Assembly (NCBI GenBank): GCA_947561585.1
Contig: CANNZV010000840.1
Span: 186,001 to 250,000, forward strand
Direction: 5' to 3'
DNA length: 64,000 nt
DNA from: Caprella mutica
Lineage: Eukaryota > Arthropoda > Malacostraca > Amphipoda > Caprellidae
Position numbers and translations under genes: made by a program. The notes beneath the pieces are model-generated. The model was not told the DNA's origin. It ran no database searches and saw nothing but the letters and a program-made list of their open reading frames with translations. Within the stretch, counting starts at the first letter, position 1, and every line of letters starts with the position of its first letter. Below are positions 10,711 to 22,424 of this stretch, in pieces.

Positions 10711-11266
10711 CTGGGGATGGAAACAGAGAAATATTTAAAGATAATGATTGATATTTACTGAAGAAGTGAATGACAAAGGAAAAGGAATTGTAATCTCATC
10801 TCAAATAGATACATTAGTTTATTTTAAGGCTAAATGATTTGACTAATAATTATTAGTCAAATCATAGGTACGTCATCAGTGCTCATGCATGACTAATTAC
10901 CAGGGTTGTGACTTTTGTAAAAATATGCTCTTAAAACTATAAACTCCATGAATGTTATAAACGACATCAAAATTTAGGGTATTGGAACTTCCTATAGCTA
11001 AACTAGAAGGGTTCTACACAATATTTTTCATGTCGCGCATAGGATTACATGGAATTTATATTTTTAGAGAATATTTTTTACAAAATGTCACAACCCTACT
11101 AATAACATTGTAACTTCTCTTTTTTCTTATACAGTGCTATTATTCAGCTTTTATTTCAACCAACTGAATATAAATTATTGTAATAAAGTTAATAGTAAAA
11201 AGACATAATATCAGTAACAAAATGAATAAATATCTAAACGCAAACCTCGAAGATAAAATAACTCAC
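10711..11266 (-). other. GluCl intron, 556 bases
   Basis: AT-rich with no repeats or exons seen, apart from a small palindrome around ACTAATAATTATTAGT near 10845. Confidence 0.8.
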
Positions 11267-11420
11267 CTAATACTGTAGAGCACTTCTCCATTTGGAAAAA
11301 TTCGAATGTACAAATTGGGCAGAATGATCTTGTGGAAGTGCCCATCCTTCTCATTCTTGAAGAACAGATCCGGCATCCACACCATATTCGAATCCGTGAG
11401 AGTGAGATATTGAATTCGAC
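11267..11420 (-). CDS. GluCl: GluCl exon: extracellular domain with WMPD motif
   Basis: 154-base exon, with acceptor TGTCCCGCAG ending at 11421 and donor GT at 11266-11265 (TTAG|GTGAGT). It encodes (G)[20 protein letters not shown] then [20 protein letters not shown] and [10 protein letters not shown](R). WxPD is the hallmark of the Cys-loop receptor extracellular domain, and [10 protein letters not shown] followed by YIRIFPNG is characteristic of GluCl. It has 50 complete codons with a split codon at each end; both join cleanly to the neighbouring exons. Confidence 0.97.
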
Positions 11421-12060
11421 CTGCGGGACACCATTTGAATATTTTCAATCATGGGACAATATGCACCAGCCGAAATTCTGATTACGATCTCTGGTTTTTG
11501 TGAATGACTATGCAAATATTCCCGCCTCGACTTCAGATAAAAAAAATAGCGTCAGAAAAAAAAGAGAATTGGTTCGACAGTTAATCGAAGCGGAAAATAT
11601 TTCGCTTCCGATTATTTTAGATGGAAGTTCAAATTAAAATTATAATAGGATGGGAAAAATTATATTATTCAGAATTATAATTTGGTTTAGAATTGGGAAG
11701 ATGATTGATGTTTAGAAAATGAATTTTAGTATAAAAAATAACTATAACCTTATGATTTTAAGAATATTTTTCGTCAAGTTTTATCCCTATAAATAATTCG
11801 AAATTTTTAGATCATTCATTTTTATAGAAAACAAGCAATAATGGGGCATATCTTATATGAATATTAAAATATTATTTTTATATCTATAGATCATTGATCA
11901 GGAATAAAGACAAAATGAAACTTGCATTCCACTTCTTCACGTGAATTAGTCTTTCATTTAATGGCTTATTTATTATAAGTAGAATTCAATGGAAAGGTAA
12001 ATATGAAAAAATTGGATCTATTAATTATGAGAAAAATATTCAAAGTTGTAGTCAGCCGTT

Positions 12061-12257
12061 TAGAATAAGTTCCGAGTTTTTGGACGGTTCCAAATTTTCG
12101 GACACGGAAGGAAAAATTATATTAAAATTACATATATATATATATATTCATAACTTTTATATATTCATGATACCTGTAGGTATTATGAATACCACTTGAA
12201 ATAAAAGTTAGATAATAACTAGTATATATTTTTTCTTACGTGTCGTAACTTATTCTA
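12061..12257. mobile_element. MITE-like element, family M1 copy A
   Basis: Begins TAGAATAAGTTCCGAG and ends CGTAACTTATTCTA, so the terminal inverted repeats abut TA on both sides. The inner arm (GGACGGTTCCAAATTTTCGG) matches the arms of the other M1 copies (25259-25394, 55787-55957, 62791-63004). No open frame. TA duplications and short length fit a non-autonomous Tc1/mariner-type element; the superfamily is inferred. Confidence 0.65.
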
Positions 12258-12627
12258 CGCGATATGTCCTTTATGACTTAACATCATTCTAAAGCGCCAA
12301 GCGCCAGATTGAATTACTTATGAAAGGCAACTGAAACAGCAACTCATAAAGGAGCTACAGGAAGTGCATTACCCAACTGACGAAGCTCTACCTTTTTATT
12401 ACTGTCCCTATTAGTGAACTTATCCTCAGTTCCTTCAAAAATCTAAGAAACTTTACGTCGAAAGGTCACGTCTAGTGTAAAGTCTTTCAGAAACTCTTAC
12501 AATATTATACTACAGTTTCTTTTTATTAAAATCTCTCAGAAAGAAATGGAGGAGGTTATGAATTCCTCAGAGTTTGCTAAAAAGAAATTGTGTTTAAAAA
12601 ATGATAGTAGAAAAATTGTGATGAAAT

Positions 12628-12660
12628 TGTCATCATCACGGTGACTATTTTCTCTGTTTA
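12628..12660. repeat. Single relic unit of the 32-bp minisatellite
   Basis: TCATCATCACGGTGACTATT followed by TTCTCTG matches the 6477-8895 unit with two substitutions, about 3.7 kb away and in the same orientation. Isolated, not in an array. Confidence 0.6.
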
Positions 12661-13087
12661 ATAAATATTCGAATCACTATTTTCCCGTTATATTCAAAGG
12701 AAAAAATAGAAGATGGATATTTTTCCCTGGCAAAAGTTGACCTAACTGAGAGACAAAGTTAAGATCTCCCTTTTTTTGGTACCTAAAAACTAATATCAAA
12801 GAAGGAAAATTCGGTGGCCGATTTTGTTCATGTTTCTTTATTCGCTGAAGTTGCAAGGAATAATATTCAGAGGTGATATATGGAAAGAGATACTTTAGTC
12901 ATTTATACCATTACTATACAAACTAAAAAGTGTTGAGTTGAAGATATTTGATTTTGACTATTTTCATATTATAACAAATTTTAGTTATTTATGAAAACTC
13001 GAACGTATTTTTCTAATTTATAAAATGTAGGGTGAATAAGAAATAGTCCCACATGACACAGTAGCCCATATCAAGATAAAAAAAAAC

Positions 13088-13409
13088 TTCAGTGTACCGT
13101 TTAGTGGCTAGGAAGGATCTTTTCAGTGTACCGTTTAGTGGCTAGGAAGGATCTTTTCAGTGTACCGTGTAGTGGCTAGGAAGGATCTTTTCAGTGTACC
13201 GTGTAGTGGCTAGGAAGGATCTTTTCAGTGTACCGTGTAGTGGCTAGGAAGGATCTTTTCAGTGTACCGTGTAGTGGCTAGGAAGAATCTTTTCAGTGTA
13301 CCGTGTAGTGGCTAGGAAGGATCTTTTCAGTGTACCGTGTAGTAGCTAGGAAGGATCTTTTCAGTGTATCGTGTAGTGGCTAGGAAGGATCTTTGCAGTA
13401 TCCCGTGTG
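13088..13409. repeat. 34-bp minisatellite, about 9.5 copies
   Basis: Unit TTCAGTGTACCGTGTAGTGG followed by CTAGGAAGGATCTT. Very homogeneous; early units have CCGTTTAG in place of CCGTGTAG. Confidence 0.97.
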
Positions 13410-13478
13410 ATTCAAACTGAATGACACTGGACACTGAATAAATCCTTCCAATCGAAAAATGAACTACGTTTTGTAACT

Positions 13479-14664
13479 ATTGGCTATTGTGTCATATCGG
13501 CTACTGTGTCATATCGGCTACTGTGTCATATCAGCTACTGTGTCGTATCGGCCACTGAGTCGTATTGGCTACTGTGTCGTATCGGCTACTGTGTCATATC
13601 AGCTACTGTGTCGTATCGGCCACTGTGCCGTATCAGCTATTGTGTCATATCAGCTACTGTGTCTTATTGGCTACTGTGTCATATTGGCTACTGTGTCATA
13701 TCGGCTACTGTGTCATATCGGCTACTGTGTCCTATCGGCTACTGTGTCATATCGGCTACTGTGTCCTGTCGGCTACTGTGTCATATCGGCTACTGTGTCG
13801 TATCGGCTACTGTGTCGTATTGGCTACTGTGTCGTATTGGCTACTGTGTCGTATTTACTACTGTGTCGTATTGGCTACTGTGTCGTATATGCCACTGTGT
13901 CATATCGGCTACTGTGTCGTATTGGCTACTGTGTCGTATTGGCTACTGTGTCGTATTGGCTACTGTGTCGTATTGGCTACTGTGTCATATCGGCTACTGT
14001 GTCATATCAGCTACTGTGTCGTATCGGCTACTGTGTTCTATCGGCTACTGTGTCATATCGGCTACTGTGTCATATCGGCTACTGTGTCATATCGGCTACT
14101 GTGTCATATCAGCTACTGTGTCATATCGGCTACTGTGTTCTATCGGCTACTGTGTCCTGTCGGCTACTGTGTCATATCGGCTACTGTGTCGTATCGGCTA
14201 CTGTGTCATATCGGCTACTGTGTCGTATTAGCCACTGTGTCGTATAGGCCACTGTGTCGTATCGGCCACTGTGTCATATCGGCTACTGTGTCGTATTGGC
14301 TACTGTGTCGTATTGGCTACTGTGTCATATCGGCTACTGTGTCCTATCGGCTACTGTGTCCTATCGGCTAATGTGTCATATCGGCTACTGTGTCACATCG
14401 GCTACTGTGTCATATCGGCTACTGTGTCATATCGGCCACTGTGTCATATCGGCCACTGTGTCATATCGGCTACTGTGTCATATCGGCTACTGTGTCATAT
14501 CGGCCACTGAGTCGTATCAGCTATTGTGTCATATCAGCTACTGTGTCATATCGGCCACTGTGTCATATCGGCTACTGTGTCATATCGGCTACTGTGTCAT
14601 ATCGGCTACTGTGTCATATCAGCTACTGTGTCATATCAGCTACTGTGTCATATCAGCTATTGTA
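13479..14664. repeat. 17-bp minisatellite, about 70 copies
   Basis: Unit ATCGGCTACTGTGTCAT with TTGG, CAGC, GCCA and TCCT variants. Because 17 is not a multiple of three and the unit has no plus-strand stop in any phase, all three plus frames are open over the array. Apparent proteins of up to 268 residues rich in CYRLL strings are artefacts. Confidence 0.97.
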
Positions 14665-16202
14665 TAATTACTGAAATTGATTAATTTATGTGAATAATTT
14701 TACCAATTTAAAAAACAAAGGAGTGTTTTTGAAATTCAATAGAATAAGCTGTAAAAGAATGAGGTACAGTTCTATATTCATAGCGCCACGAGTGTTCAAA
14801 TCTCAAGGGACGAAGCGTAACACAATATAGTGTCAGTGACAGTGATTTCTATGTCACTAGAAATGCACAGTGTAACATTGTGAACAGAGCAATGACTTAA
14901 CACTAGGACTATCAGGGAGTCAATTTGACTTGTTTTTACTTTTCAAACTTATACAGCTCAGAAATTATTTTGGTAGATACTTGAATTTTTTTATTTTTAA
15001 CCTAACGAGTCAGTAATTTTTACTCTAATTGGTATCATGGAAACACGCAGGTACCAAGGAATCTTTTTATGGTGGTTGATTAGATTATTAAATGGGGAAC
15101 TTATTAAATGGTCAATGGCCCCACCATAACCTTCTATGACCATACCATAATCTCATCTCTGAAAATTTAAATACTATATATCGAGAAATTAGTGGAAGAG
15201 TTATAGAAGATTTAGTTGGTGTGCATTAATGAGATTGAGAGAAACCACACTTAATCTTCTATTGCCCCACCATAACTTTAACTTTCTTTGATCGAAAAAA
15301 CCTTATAAGGACAAAAACAAGTGATAAATTATCAATATTATTTGATTCGCGTTAGTAAAATTTTATTAGATATAAATGACAGTTATTTTAACTAACTTTT
15401 AACATTTTCACTAATTATAAACTATAAAATATCGGGGTTCCAATAATACTCATTAAATCTAATTTTATCAACCAAACTTAATTGAATCTAAATTTCATTC
15501 AATGATTAATAGTAACGCCTAATAAATCCATTGAGATAAATCCTTGCTGTTTAATTCATACCAATGCAAATCCAATCAGTCCAGAACTACAGAATTAAAT
15601 CAGTCTGCAGGGAAATTAAATATCAAACTAATTACTTTAGCGAACCAATTACAAGGGTCTGATATCGCCAGTCATAATAAAAAGGATCCAACTGAACGCT
15701 AGTAATGAAATGAGAATGTTTAAAATATATACCAAAGAACGTGGTTAAAAATTACCCACTGTAAAATGGTTCAAAATTTATCATTTTCATCACTTTTTGA
15801 ATGAACAAATATTAGTTAACGATGAAATGATCAGCTAATTGATGATTAATAAACATTTAGATTATCCATACATATATAGGTGCTATGTGTGAGTTTCAAC
15901 AGACTATTCTTCATAAATAGATAACCTTCGAGAAACAAAATACGATGAAACTCTTTTAGGTTCTTCACCATTCCCCTCATCACTTTTTCCAATACTTAGT
16001 ACAACAAATCTACACACATGTGAGAAATTTGTTGTTCCCGAACTAAGAAGACTTAGCAGTGTAAAATGTAGAAAATATTTCTATTGGGTCTTTGGTAAAA
16101 ACATTACCACCTTTCACTTGTTGGAGAGAAAAAAACCTAACAATGAAAGAGAGGAAACCTCCTACGAGAGTAATGGAACCACGACAAAGAATAAGTTTAT
16201 TC

Positions 16203-16368
16203 TATTGTCTCTACTATACTTGTTCTGTTAACTGTGGTTACAGTGACGTCAGAGGTCTATTGTCTCTACTATTCTTGTTCTGTTAACTGTGGTTACAATG
16301 ACGTCAGAGGTCTATTGTCTCTACTATTCTTGTTCTGTTAACTGGGGTCACAGTGACGTCAGACCACC
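16203..16368. repeat. 55-bp tandem repeat, 3 copies, each with a TGACGTCA palindrome
   Basis: Units contain CTATTGTCTCTACTAT, then TTGTTCTGTTAACTGTGG and TGACGTCAGA. TGACGTCA occurs at 16244, 16299 and 16354, exactly 55 bases apart. The 17-base string TCTATTGTCTCTACTAT is shared with the 42-bp array at 25524-25728. Confidence 0.9.
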
Positions 16369-16577
16369 CGAAATATAAATATTATTTAAGTAAGTCGTAT
16401 CTGGCAACACTTTATATCACCATCCAAATGTGCAGAGAATTAATGTTTTTCTCTATATTTTTTACTACACTGTATTAATTGCATAAACAGTAACTAGTAC
16501 ATCGTGCTGACGAGTTTTCTCAAGTTCACGTCAGAGAATGATAAGGAAAATTAGTGGCAAAGTTACAATTCACTTAC

Positions 16578-16647
16578 CTCCCATGTTGTCGAACTGAAGT
16601 CGTGCGTCTAGCCACTGCTCTCTGAATGTGATCTGTATGCTGTACTC
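16578..16647 (-). CDS. GluCl: GluCl exon: extracellular domain (FREQW)
   Basis: 70-base exon, with acceptor TTTTTCCTCACAG ending at 16648 and donor GT at 16577-16576 (GAG|GTAAGT, strong). It encodes EYSIQITFREQWLDARLQFD then NMG(G). EYS-Q-TFREQW-D-RL-FD is the standard GluCl beta-strand segment; TFREQW is near-invariant. It starts in phase 0 directly after the Met of the upstream exon and ends one base into a Gly codon completed at 11420. Confidence 0.97.
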
Positions 16648-17447
16648 CTGTGAGGAAAAAAACATTAGTGGTATCGTTGGTACAGTAACATGGATACAGT
16701 AGCATGAATACAGTAACATGGATACAGTAGCATGAATACAGTAACATGGATACAAGAGCATGAATACAGTAGCATAAATACAGTAACATGAATACAGTAA
16801 CATGGATACAGTAGCATGAATACAGTAACATGGATACAGTAGCATGAATACAGTAGCATGAATACAGTAACATGGATACAGTAGCAGGAATACAGTAGCA
16901 TGAATACAAGTGCATGGTTTCGTTTTTTTTGCTTTGTGTGGGGTATCATTATTTGAATTAATAGTAGGCTTAGTTTAAAAGCAAAATTGTGACAATGTGC
17001 TTTTAAAATCATAGATCCAGAAAATAACACAGACGGAGAGAATTAGACAGTATTGAATCGTTTCACACCAGCGGTATATATAGTATTCGATACCATTTAG
17101 TTTCGTCTATGACATTCTTAAGATCTATTATTTTAAAATTATTCACCATAATTTATTTTCGAAAGTCTTTCCTTTACTAATGAAAAATGGCGTCAAAAAT
17201 AGAAAAAAACTCCATTTTATTTCAAACGAAAATTAAACTGCGACTATACTATTTCATCAAATGGATCTAAAATCATGTGATGAATCGAACAGCTATAAAG
17301 TATTTAACACTAAATAAATCAAAGACAATGAAGACATAATTGTATATTTCATTCCTATTGCTCTATATCTGTGGTCACTTCACTCAAGAAACATTAGGAC
17401 TATTTTATGGTACGAGGAATAAGGGAAGAGTGTGAGAAATGACTCAC
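16648..17447 (-). other. GluCl intron, 800 bases
   Basis: Holds the 14-bp minisatellite at 16680-16915. Near 17350-17386 is an isolated string (CCTATTGCTCTATATCTGTGG, in part) resembling the 42-bp unit at 25.5 kb. No exon seen. Confidence 0.75.
16680..16915. repeat. 14-bp minisatellite, about 17 copies
   Basis: Unit ATACAGTAGCATGA with ATACAGTAACATGG variant. It begins 32 bases from the acceptor side of the exon at 16578-16647, so several minus-strand frames run from the repeat into that exon. Those joined frames are not real. Confidence 0.95.
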
Positions 17448-17512
17448 CATTTTGACATCTGATATAGTCTGTACGTTCCTGATCATGATGTTGATGAACA
17501 CAACTGTCGGAC
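17448..17512 (-). CDS. GluCl: GluCl exon: start of extracellular beta-sandwich
   Basis: 65-base exon, with acceptor CTTTTCAG ending at 17513 and donor GT at 17447-17446 (ATG|GTGAGT, strong). It encodes (G)PTVVFINIMIRNVQTISDVK then M, corresponding to the family stretch GP-VV--NI--RSI--I-DV-M. It begins with two bases completing a Gly codon, so the preceding exon must end with G in phase 1. That exon, expected to encode the N-terminal helix and the RIRPSG-type motif, was not found. Confidence 0.95.
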
Positions 17513-17639
17513 CTGAAAAGAAGAAATGAAAGTTAATGTTTCAGTGTTAAGATTATTAGATGATAGGCACTTATGTTCAATTATTAAATTTTGTAGAGGA
17601 TGAAAAAGTCTGTTTCAATTAAAAAAAAACAAGGGTTTA

Positions 17640-17745
17640 TGGAAGAAGTCAGAGAAGAAAGTGACTTTTTGAACAAAGTCACCTACCAACATTCAGTGGT
17701 AAGTTCATGGAGGCAGAAAAGCTACTCCATGAATGTGGCTAAAAT
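17640..17745. repeat. Dispersed repeat family D1, copy 2
   Basis: Contains TTCATGGAGGCAGAAAAGCT followed by ACTCCATGAATGTG, matching the D1 core at 5525-5548, and an upstream GTCACCTACCAA-like string. Confidence 0.55.
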
Positions 17746-18694
17746 GGTCAGGGGTGATACATAATGCATACAATTTATATTTCATAGAATTGTCATCTAG
17801 ACAAGATCTAATGAATTAATGTTTATAGTGTTTTAAATAATCAATACCTAGAGTATAATTATTATTATAATTCTCATAAAGCACGGGAATCATGCAAGAT
17901 CTCTTCGCTTTTGTTTTCAAGTAAAAAGTAATTAAGGAAGTTTTTTGATTACACATGAGAACAGAAAGGAGAGAAGTTCACACAAACATGAAGATTTGTA
18001 ATTAAACATGAAGATGAATGGAGGTATTGTCTGTCAAACAATTCATGCGACAAAGGACAGGAACAAAAGAAAAAGACTATTTTAAGTATTGTATTCATAT
18101 GGAAACTATATACTTAACTTAAGTATTGTTTTTATATGGAAATTGAATTATTTAACTGAAGTATAATATTGAAATTAAACTAAAGCATACTTCAAAAAAA
18201 TAAACTAAAACTTACTCAACTAAAGTATAATATTTCAATTAAACTAAAGCTTCCTGAAATAGAAAATTCGTATTCGAATGGAGAGAAAATATAGTTACAT
18301 TTAATTAATTATAACTAATTAGTACAATTAATTTTATGTAGATGTATATTCCAATTATCAAAGGTAATTAAATTTGGAGTAACTTGAATCTTTCAGTGTG
18401 ATCAAAAGGAACTCAACAGTCTGTCATTTACATTAAATTTGTATCCCCTATGCAATAATATTATTGTCATTATTCAATTGATAACTTTAGCTAAATCTGA
18501 GGACACGGACCAGAAGTGTGGATAGTTAAATTACACAAATATTGGTGGGTATTATTCAGCACACGTGTTTTTAACCTTTAAATTTACTAATTATAAATAT
18601 TGCTACCTGTTAGTTACTATTATAATCAAACAATAAGCAAACTTCAGTAAAAGTTATATTGATATAAAATTTTTCTAAAGAACACATATACCTA

Positions 18695-18770
18695 TAGGAT
18701 AAGTTATGAATTATCGGTCGGTTTCACATCTTCGGTCATATAATAGAAAACGATATAATAATTATTACGA
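18695..18770. mobile_element. MITE family M1, partial copy B (one arm)
   Basis: TAGGATAAGTTATGAATTAT, then CGGTCGGTTTCACATCTTCG and GTCATATAATAG match the left arm of M1. No matching right arm was seen within 150 bases, so this looks like a solo or decayed end. Confidence 0.55.
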
Positions 18771-20617
18771 TATAACACAAATATCTATACGAACAATACA
18801 ATCAAAAAATTCACTAATCAATAGGATACAAATGTTGTGTATTACATTTTACGACATCATTTAAAGTGCTTCCAATTTGTGGACTTGGTTCCTAGAGTTC
18901 TAGAGGAGGAAACACAATAAAAAGATTAAAAGGCGATTACGCGAGCAAACATTCGGGGATTCTCCCAGAGAAATAATTTACACCAAATCTTCCTTATAAT
19001 TAAAAACTGTCAGAAACGTTACGAGAAAGAAAAAAAGGGGCTAAAGTGCGTTGAAATATTACGAGCGGTGGGGAATTTTTGTAGAAACTTTACAGTAGCT
19101 TTAGGGGGTGTGCTTTTTATTTTTCTGTGTACAGGGGAATTTGTCTCTATTATATGAGTGTTTTTAAAGGAATTTAACAGTTGGTTAATTTTGAGAAACT
19201 GTTAATGGTTGTGTCTGTTAGTGACAATTGATGGTTGATTCAACCCTCCTTGTGTTAATTTTAATGACGATTGATGGTTGGTTTAACACTTCCTGTGGTA
19301 ATTTTTAACGACGATAGATAATTAACTCATCTATTCATCCTGTAATACATATACCAACGATTGATGGTTGAATTTACCCTTTTTTGTTTACCTGGGGATT
19401 TGATGCAAAATGAGACAGGGTAAAATGACCTTTAATTTCAAGGTATTTATAACTTAAATTTCAGATTTCAACTCGCTACCCTAAATGCTTGATCTCGATC
19501 TTCACCATTCAAATGGCAGTGAAGATGAAAATACGGTAGCCAAGGGGTTAACTAACTTTCCTCCCACAATGAAATTATTGACATCATTAGTGGAATAATT
19601 AAAAAGGAGTATTGGCAGACTTAGAACAAAAGAATTTTTTAACTATCGATCTACTGCAATATATTAATTTTAGAACAGCTATTGAGGAGTGTGACGTCAT
19701 GAGGAAAAACTAAAATAGATATGATATAAAAAGGAAGAATCTATTAATAAGCTCCACATAGTGAATAATATTAAAAAGTATTATTCGAGGGAAAATTAAT
19801 TGGTAAATAATTTTGGTGTAGAGCTATTTAAGAAATAATTTAATAGGTATTAAAAATATTAGCACTTTGAGTCAAGTAGGATAGAGGAATGTTATTGTTC
19901 TCTGACGTCATAAGGTACCAATTTATTTTACCACGTGTTTCAATTAGTATAATAAATTGATTTAATTCTGTGTCACAAGTATAATCCAAACCTGAAAATG
20001 ATTTTTGTAATAAAATGAAGTATCGCGACAAAATGACTGAAACTTTCATTATCCATCGAATTTGAAAATTTATTCTCAATTTATTTTCACAGGAACAGAA
20101 ATCATCACACAAAATTGTGGAAAATAAGGAAATCAAATTACAAAACAACCTTTCCCATCTAGAATTTAATCTTTATGCTGCCTAAAAAAGGATCTGCTAC
20201 CTACGTATTCCAGCATATATAGTATGTATAAACCCGTTTTAAGAATACAATAAAGTTCAGAAATATTTTGCAGAGTCAGCTTTTTTGTGACGTCAGAATG
20301 GAGCTACGTGAAGAGAATTGGAAATGTTCTGAACCTTAAACAGCTCAGAGGCACTCCTAAGTAACATATTTAGTCGAGATGTCTTCAGACTTTTATACTC
20401 CTATAGAAAAGGCGGGTGTGAGAGGAAGAAGTAAATATAGTGGGGCTATTATTTGACTAAGGCATTATTGGTGAATTTAGTGGCTATTATTTGTCTTCAA
20501 TATTTGTAGTTAAACGTAGTTAAAGTTCAGGGTTAAATATTTTCTGAAATATTTGATGGCTTAACTCTTTATCATTCACCGAACCAGTTTTCATACTCCG
20601 TTTAAGTGACTAAATTC

Positions 20618-20934
20618 AAGCAATGTCACAATTAGAAGACCAAGCAATGTCACAATTAGAAGACCAAGCAATGTCACAATTAGAAGAACAAGCAATATCA
20701 CAGTTAGAAGTCTAAGCAATGTCACAATTAGAAGACCAAGCAATGTCACAATTAGAAGAACAAGCAATGTCACAGTTAGAAGTCTAAGCAATATCACAAT
20801 TTGAAGACTTAGCAATGTCACAATTTGAAGACCTAGCAATGTCACAATTAGAAGACCAAGCAATGTCACAATTTGAAGACCTAGCAATGTCACAATTAGA
20901 AGACCAAGCAATGTCACAATTAGAAGACCAAGCA
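20618..20934. repeat. 24-bp minisatellite, about 13 copies
   Basis: Unit AAGCAATGTCACAATTAGAA plus GACC, with TTGAAGACTT variants. The 24-base period leaves a minus frame open (repeating LLGLLIVT); not a gene. Confidence 0.95.
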
Positions 20935-21339
20935 TTCACATAAATGCCTATTAAGAAGACAAAAGGTATTGTGGTAGCGATTTAAAATGTCTCTTAATTT
21001 TTTAGACAAAGACAATGAAGCGACCGTTGCAATTTAGTGGAAGAAAATGTGGGTATAATTTCCTTGGTTTTAGTTTAAATTCAAAGAGAGTGCTATTAAG
21101 AGTCGCTAAATTGTAAATTAATTCACAAAGTTGGGGCAAACAGGAACTATTCTTTGTACCATGAGAACTTAGAACAAGGGAAACTTCTCAAGTATCTTAG
21201 AATTAAATGTAAAGCTCATCTGAGTTAAAGTCAGAATAGAATAATCACAGATAGTCTGCTAGCAATCAGTGACTTTAATTTATCAATTAATTAATGAATT
21301 AATTTAAATAAAAAATAATGAATTAATTTAAATAAAAAT

Positions 21340-21520
21340 TGATAAAAGTTAATAAAAAAATTAATGAAAGTTAATTAAAAATTAATAAAAATTAATGAAA
21401 AAATTGATAAAAAAAGAAGTAAAAGAAAAAATTGATAAAAGTTAATGAAAAAATTGATAAAAGTTAATGAAAAAATTGATAAAAGTTAATGAAAAAATTG
21501 ATAAAAGTCGAAATATTTAA
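21340..21520. repeat. AT-rich 22-bp tandem repeat
   Basis: Units around GAAAAAATTGATAAAAGTTA plus AT. Earlier units are irregular (ATTAATGAAAGTTAATTAAA). Confidence 0.75.
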
Positions 21521-21610
21521 ATGATAAAAGTTAATAAATATTAATAATAATATTATTGATAATAATTAATAAATTTATCAAACATATTTTTTCAAATCTC
21601 AACATCGAAG

Positions 21611-21706
21611 ATATAATTAAGATTCAAGCGTTCGAATACCAAGATGTCTATTCATCGACTAATGAATAGACATCTTGGTATTCGAAATCTTGAATCCTAA
21701 TTATAT
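21611..21706. repeat. Near-perfect 45-base inverted repeat (hairpin)
   Basis: Left arm 21611-21655 and right arm 21662-21706 pair with three mismatches over 45 bases, separated by the 6-base loop CGACTA. The loop-proximal 25 bases, around CCAAGATGTCTATTCAT, pair perfectly. There is no similarity to the M1 arms. Confidence 0.9.
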
Positions 21707-22300
21707 TTTCACCGTTCATGTAAATATTATGAACTTTTAATGAAGTAAGGATATTTTAAATCAAATTAGATTATTCGCTGAAAATGCAATCGTAAATTTT
21801 CTTGAACTTTAAATGTCTACTGTCATTCGTCGGACATTTTTAACAAAATAACTTAACGATTTTTGAAAATAATTTTCAGATCAATATTCACCATTTTCGA
21901 AAATTACAGTCCATCTGTCGATTAAATTTTTCCTTAGGTCAAACCGAAGACTAATTTAAGATTAAAGTACAAACTCCTTCAATCATCCATGGCCTCGACA
22001 TAAACTCACCTCTGAACATCATTTAAAATTATGATTTCTAACTGTGTTCAGTTTTTTGTTTCTAGAAACTTACAATGTCCTATAATTCAAGTGAAGTTAG
22101 AGTTCAATTCAGTATTTAGAGAATAGAGAAAACATATGCTCTCTAAGAAGACAGTCAGAACTTCCTAGAACCTTTAGAAATTCTGGTCGAACAACAATAA
22201 ACTTTGCAGAGCAAGAAATCGTGAACTCTGAAAGCGCTTTGAATAACGTAATGCAAATTGATTAGAGAGTTATTTAATTATTTAAATGATAACCGTTATT

Positions 22301-22368
22301 CCAAGGAGAGAAGGATTTATCCCTGGGATATTAAGGGAAAATACCTGGAATAAATCCTCCTTTTCCGG
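22301..22368. repeat. Foldback sequence, family F2 copy 1
   Basis: AAGGATTTATCCCTGGGATA on the left is answered by TACCTGGAATAAATCCTCCT on the right. A related foldback with GATTTATTCCTGGGATATTA lies at 61296-61396. Confidence 0.55.
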
Positions 22369-22424
22369 GTTGTGGTATCTGTATCATTTTCCCAATTACA
22401 TTTAAAGGTAATATAATATTTGGC

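Larger units (their letters stand above)
11421..16577 (-). other. GluCl intron of 5.2 kb
   Basis: No exon seen. It holds a TA-flanked inverted-repeat element (12061-12257), one stray unit resembling the 32-bp minisatellite (about 12628-12660), two adjacent minisatellites (13088-13409 and 13479-14664) and a 55-bp repeat carrying TGACGTCA (16203-16368). The 14.7-16.2 kb stretch is AT-rich and includes two CCCCACCATAA strings (about 15117 and 15262). Confidence 0.75.

Noticed and set aside
13479..14664. Three overlapping plus-strand frames of 241-268 residues
   Set aside because: A 17-base unit without plus-strand stops is open in every phase; the peptides are cyclic readings of the satellite.
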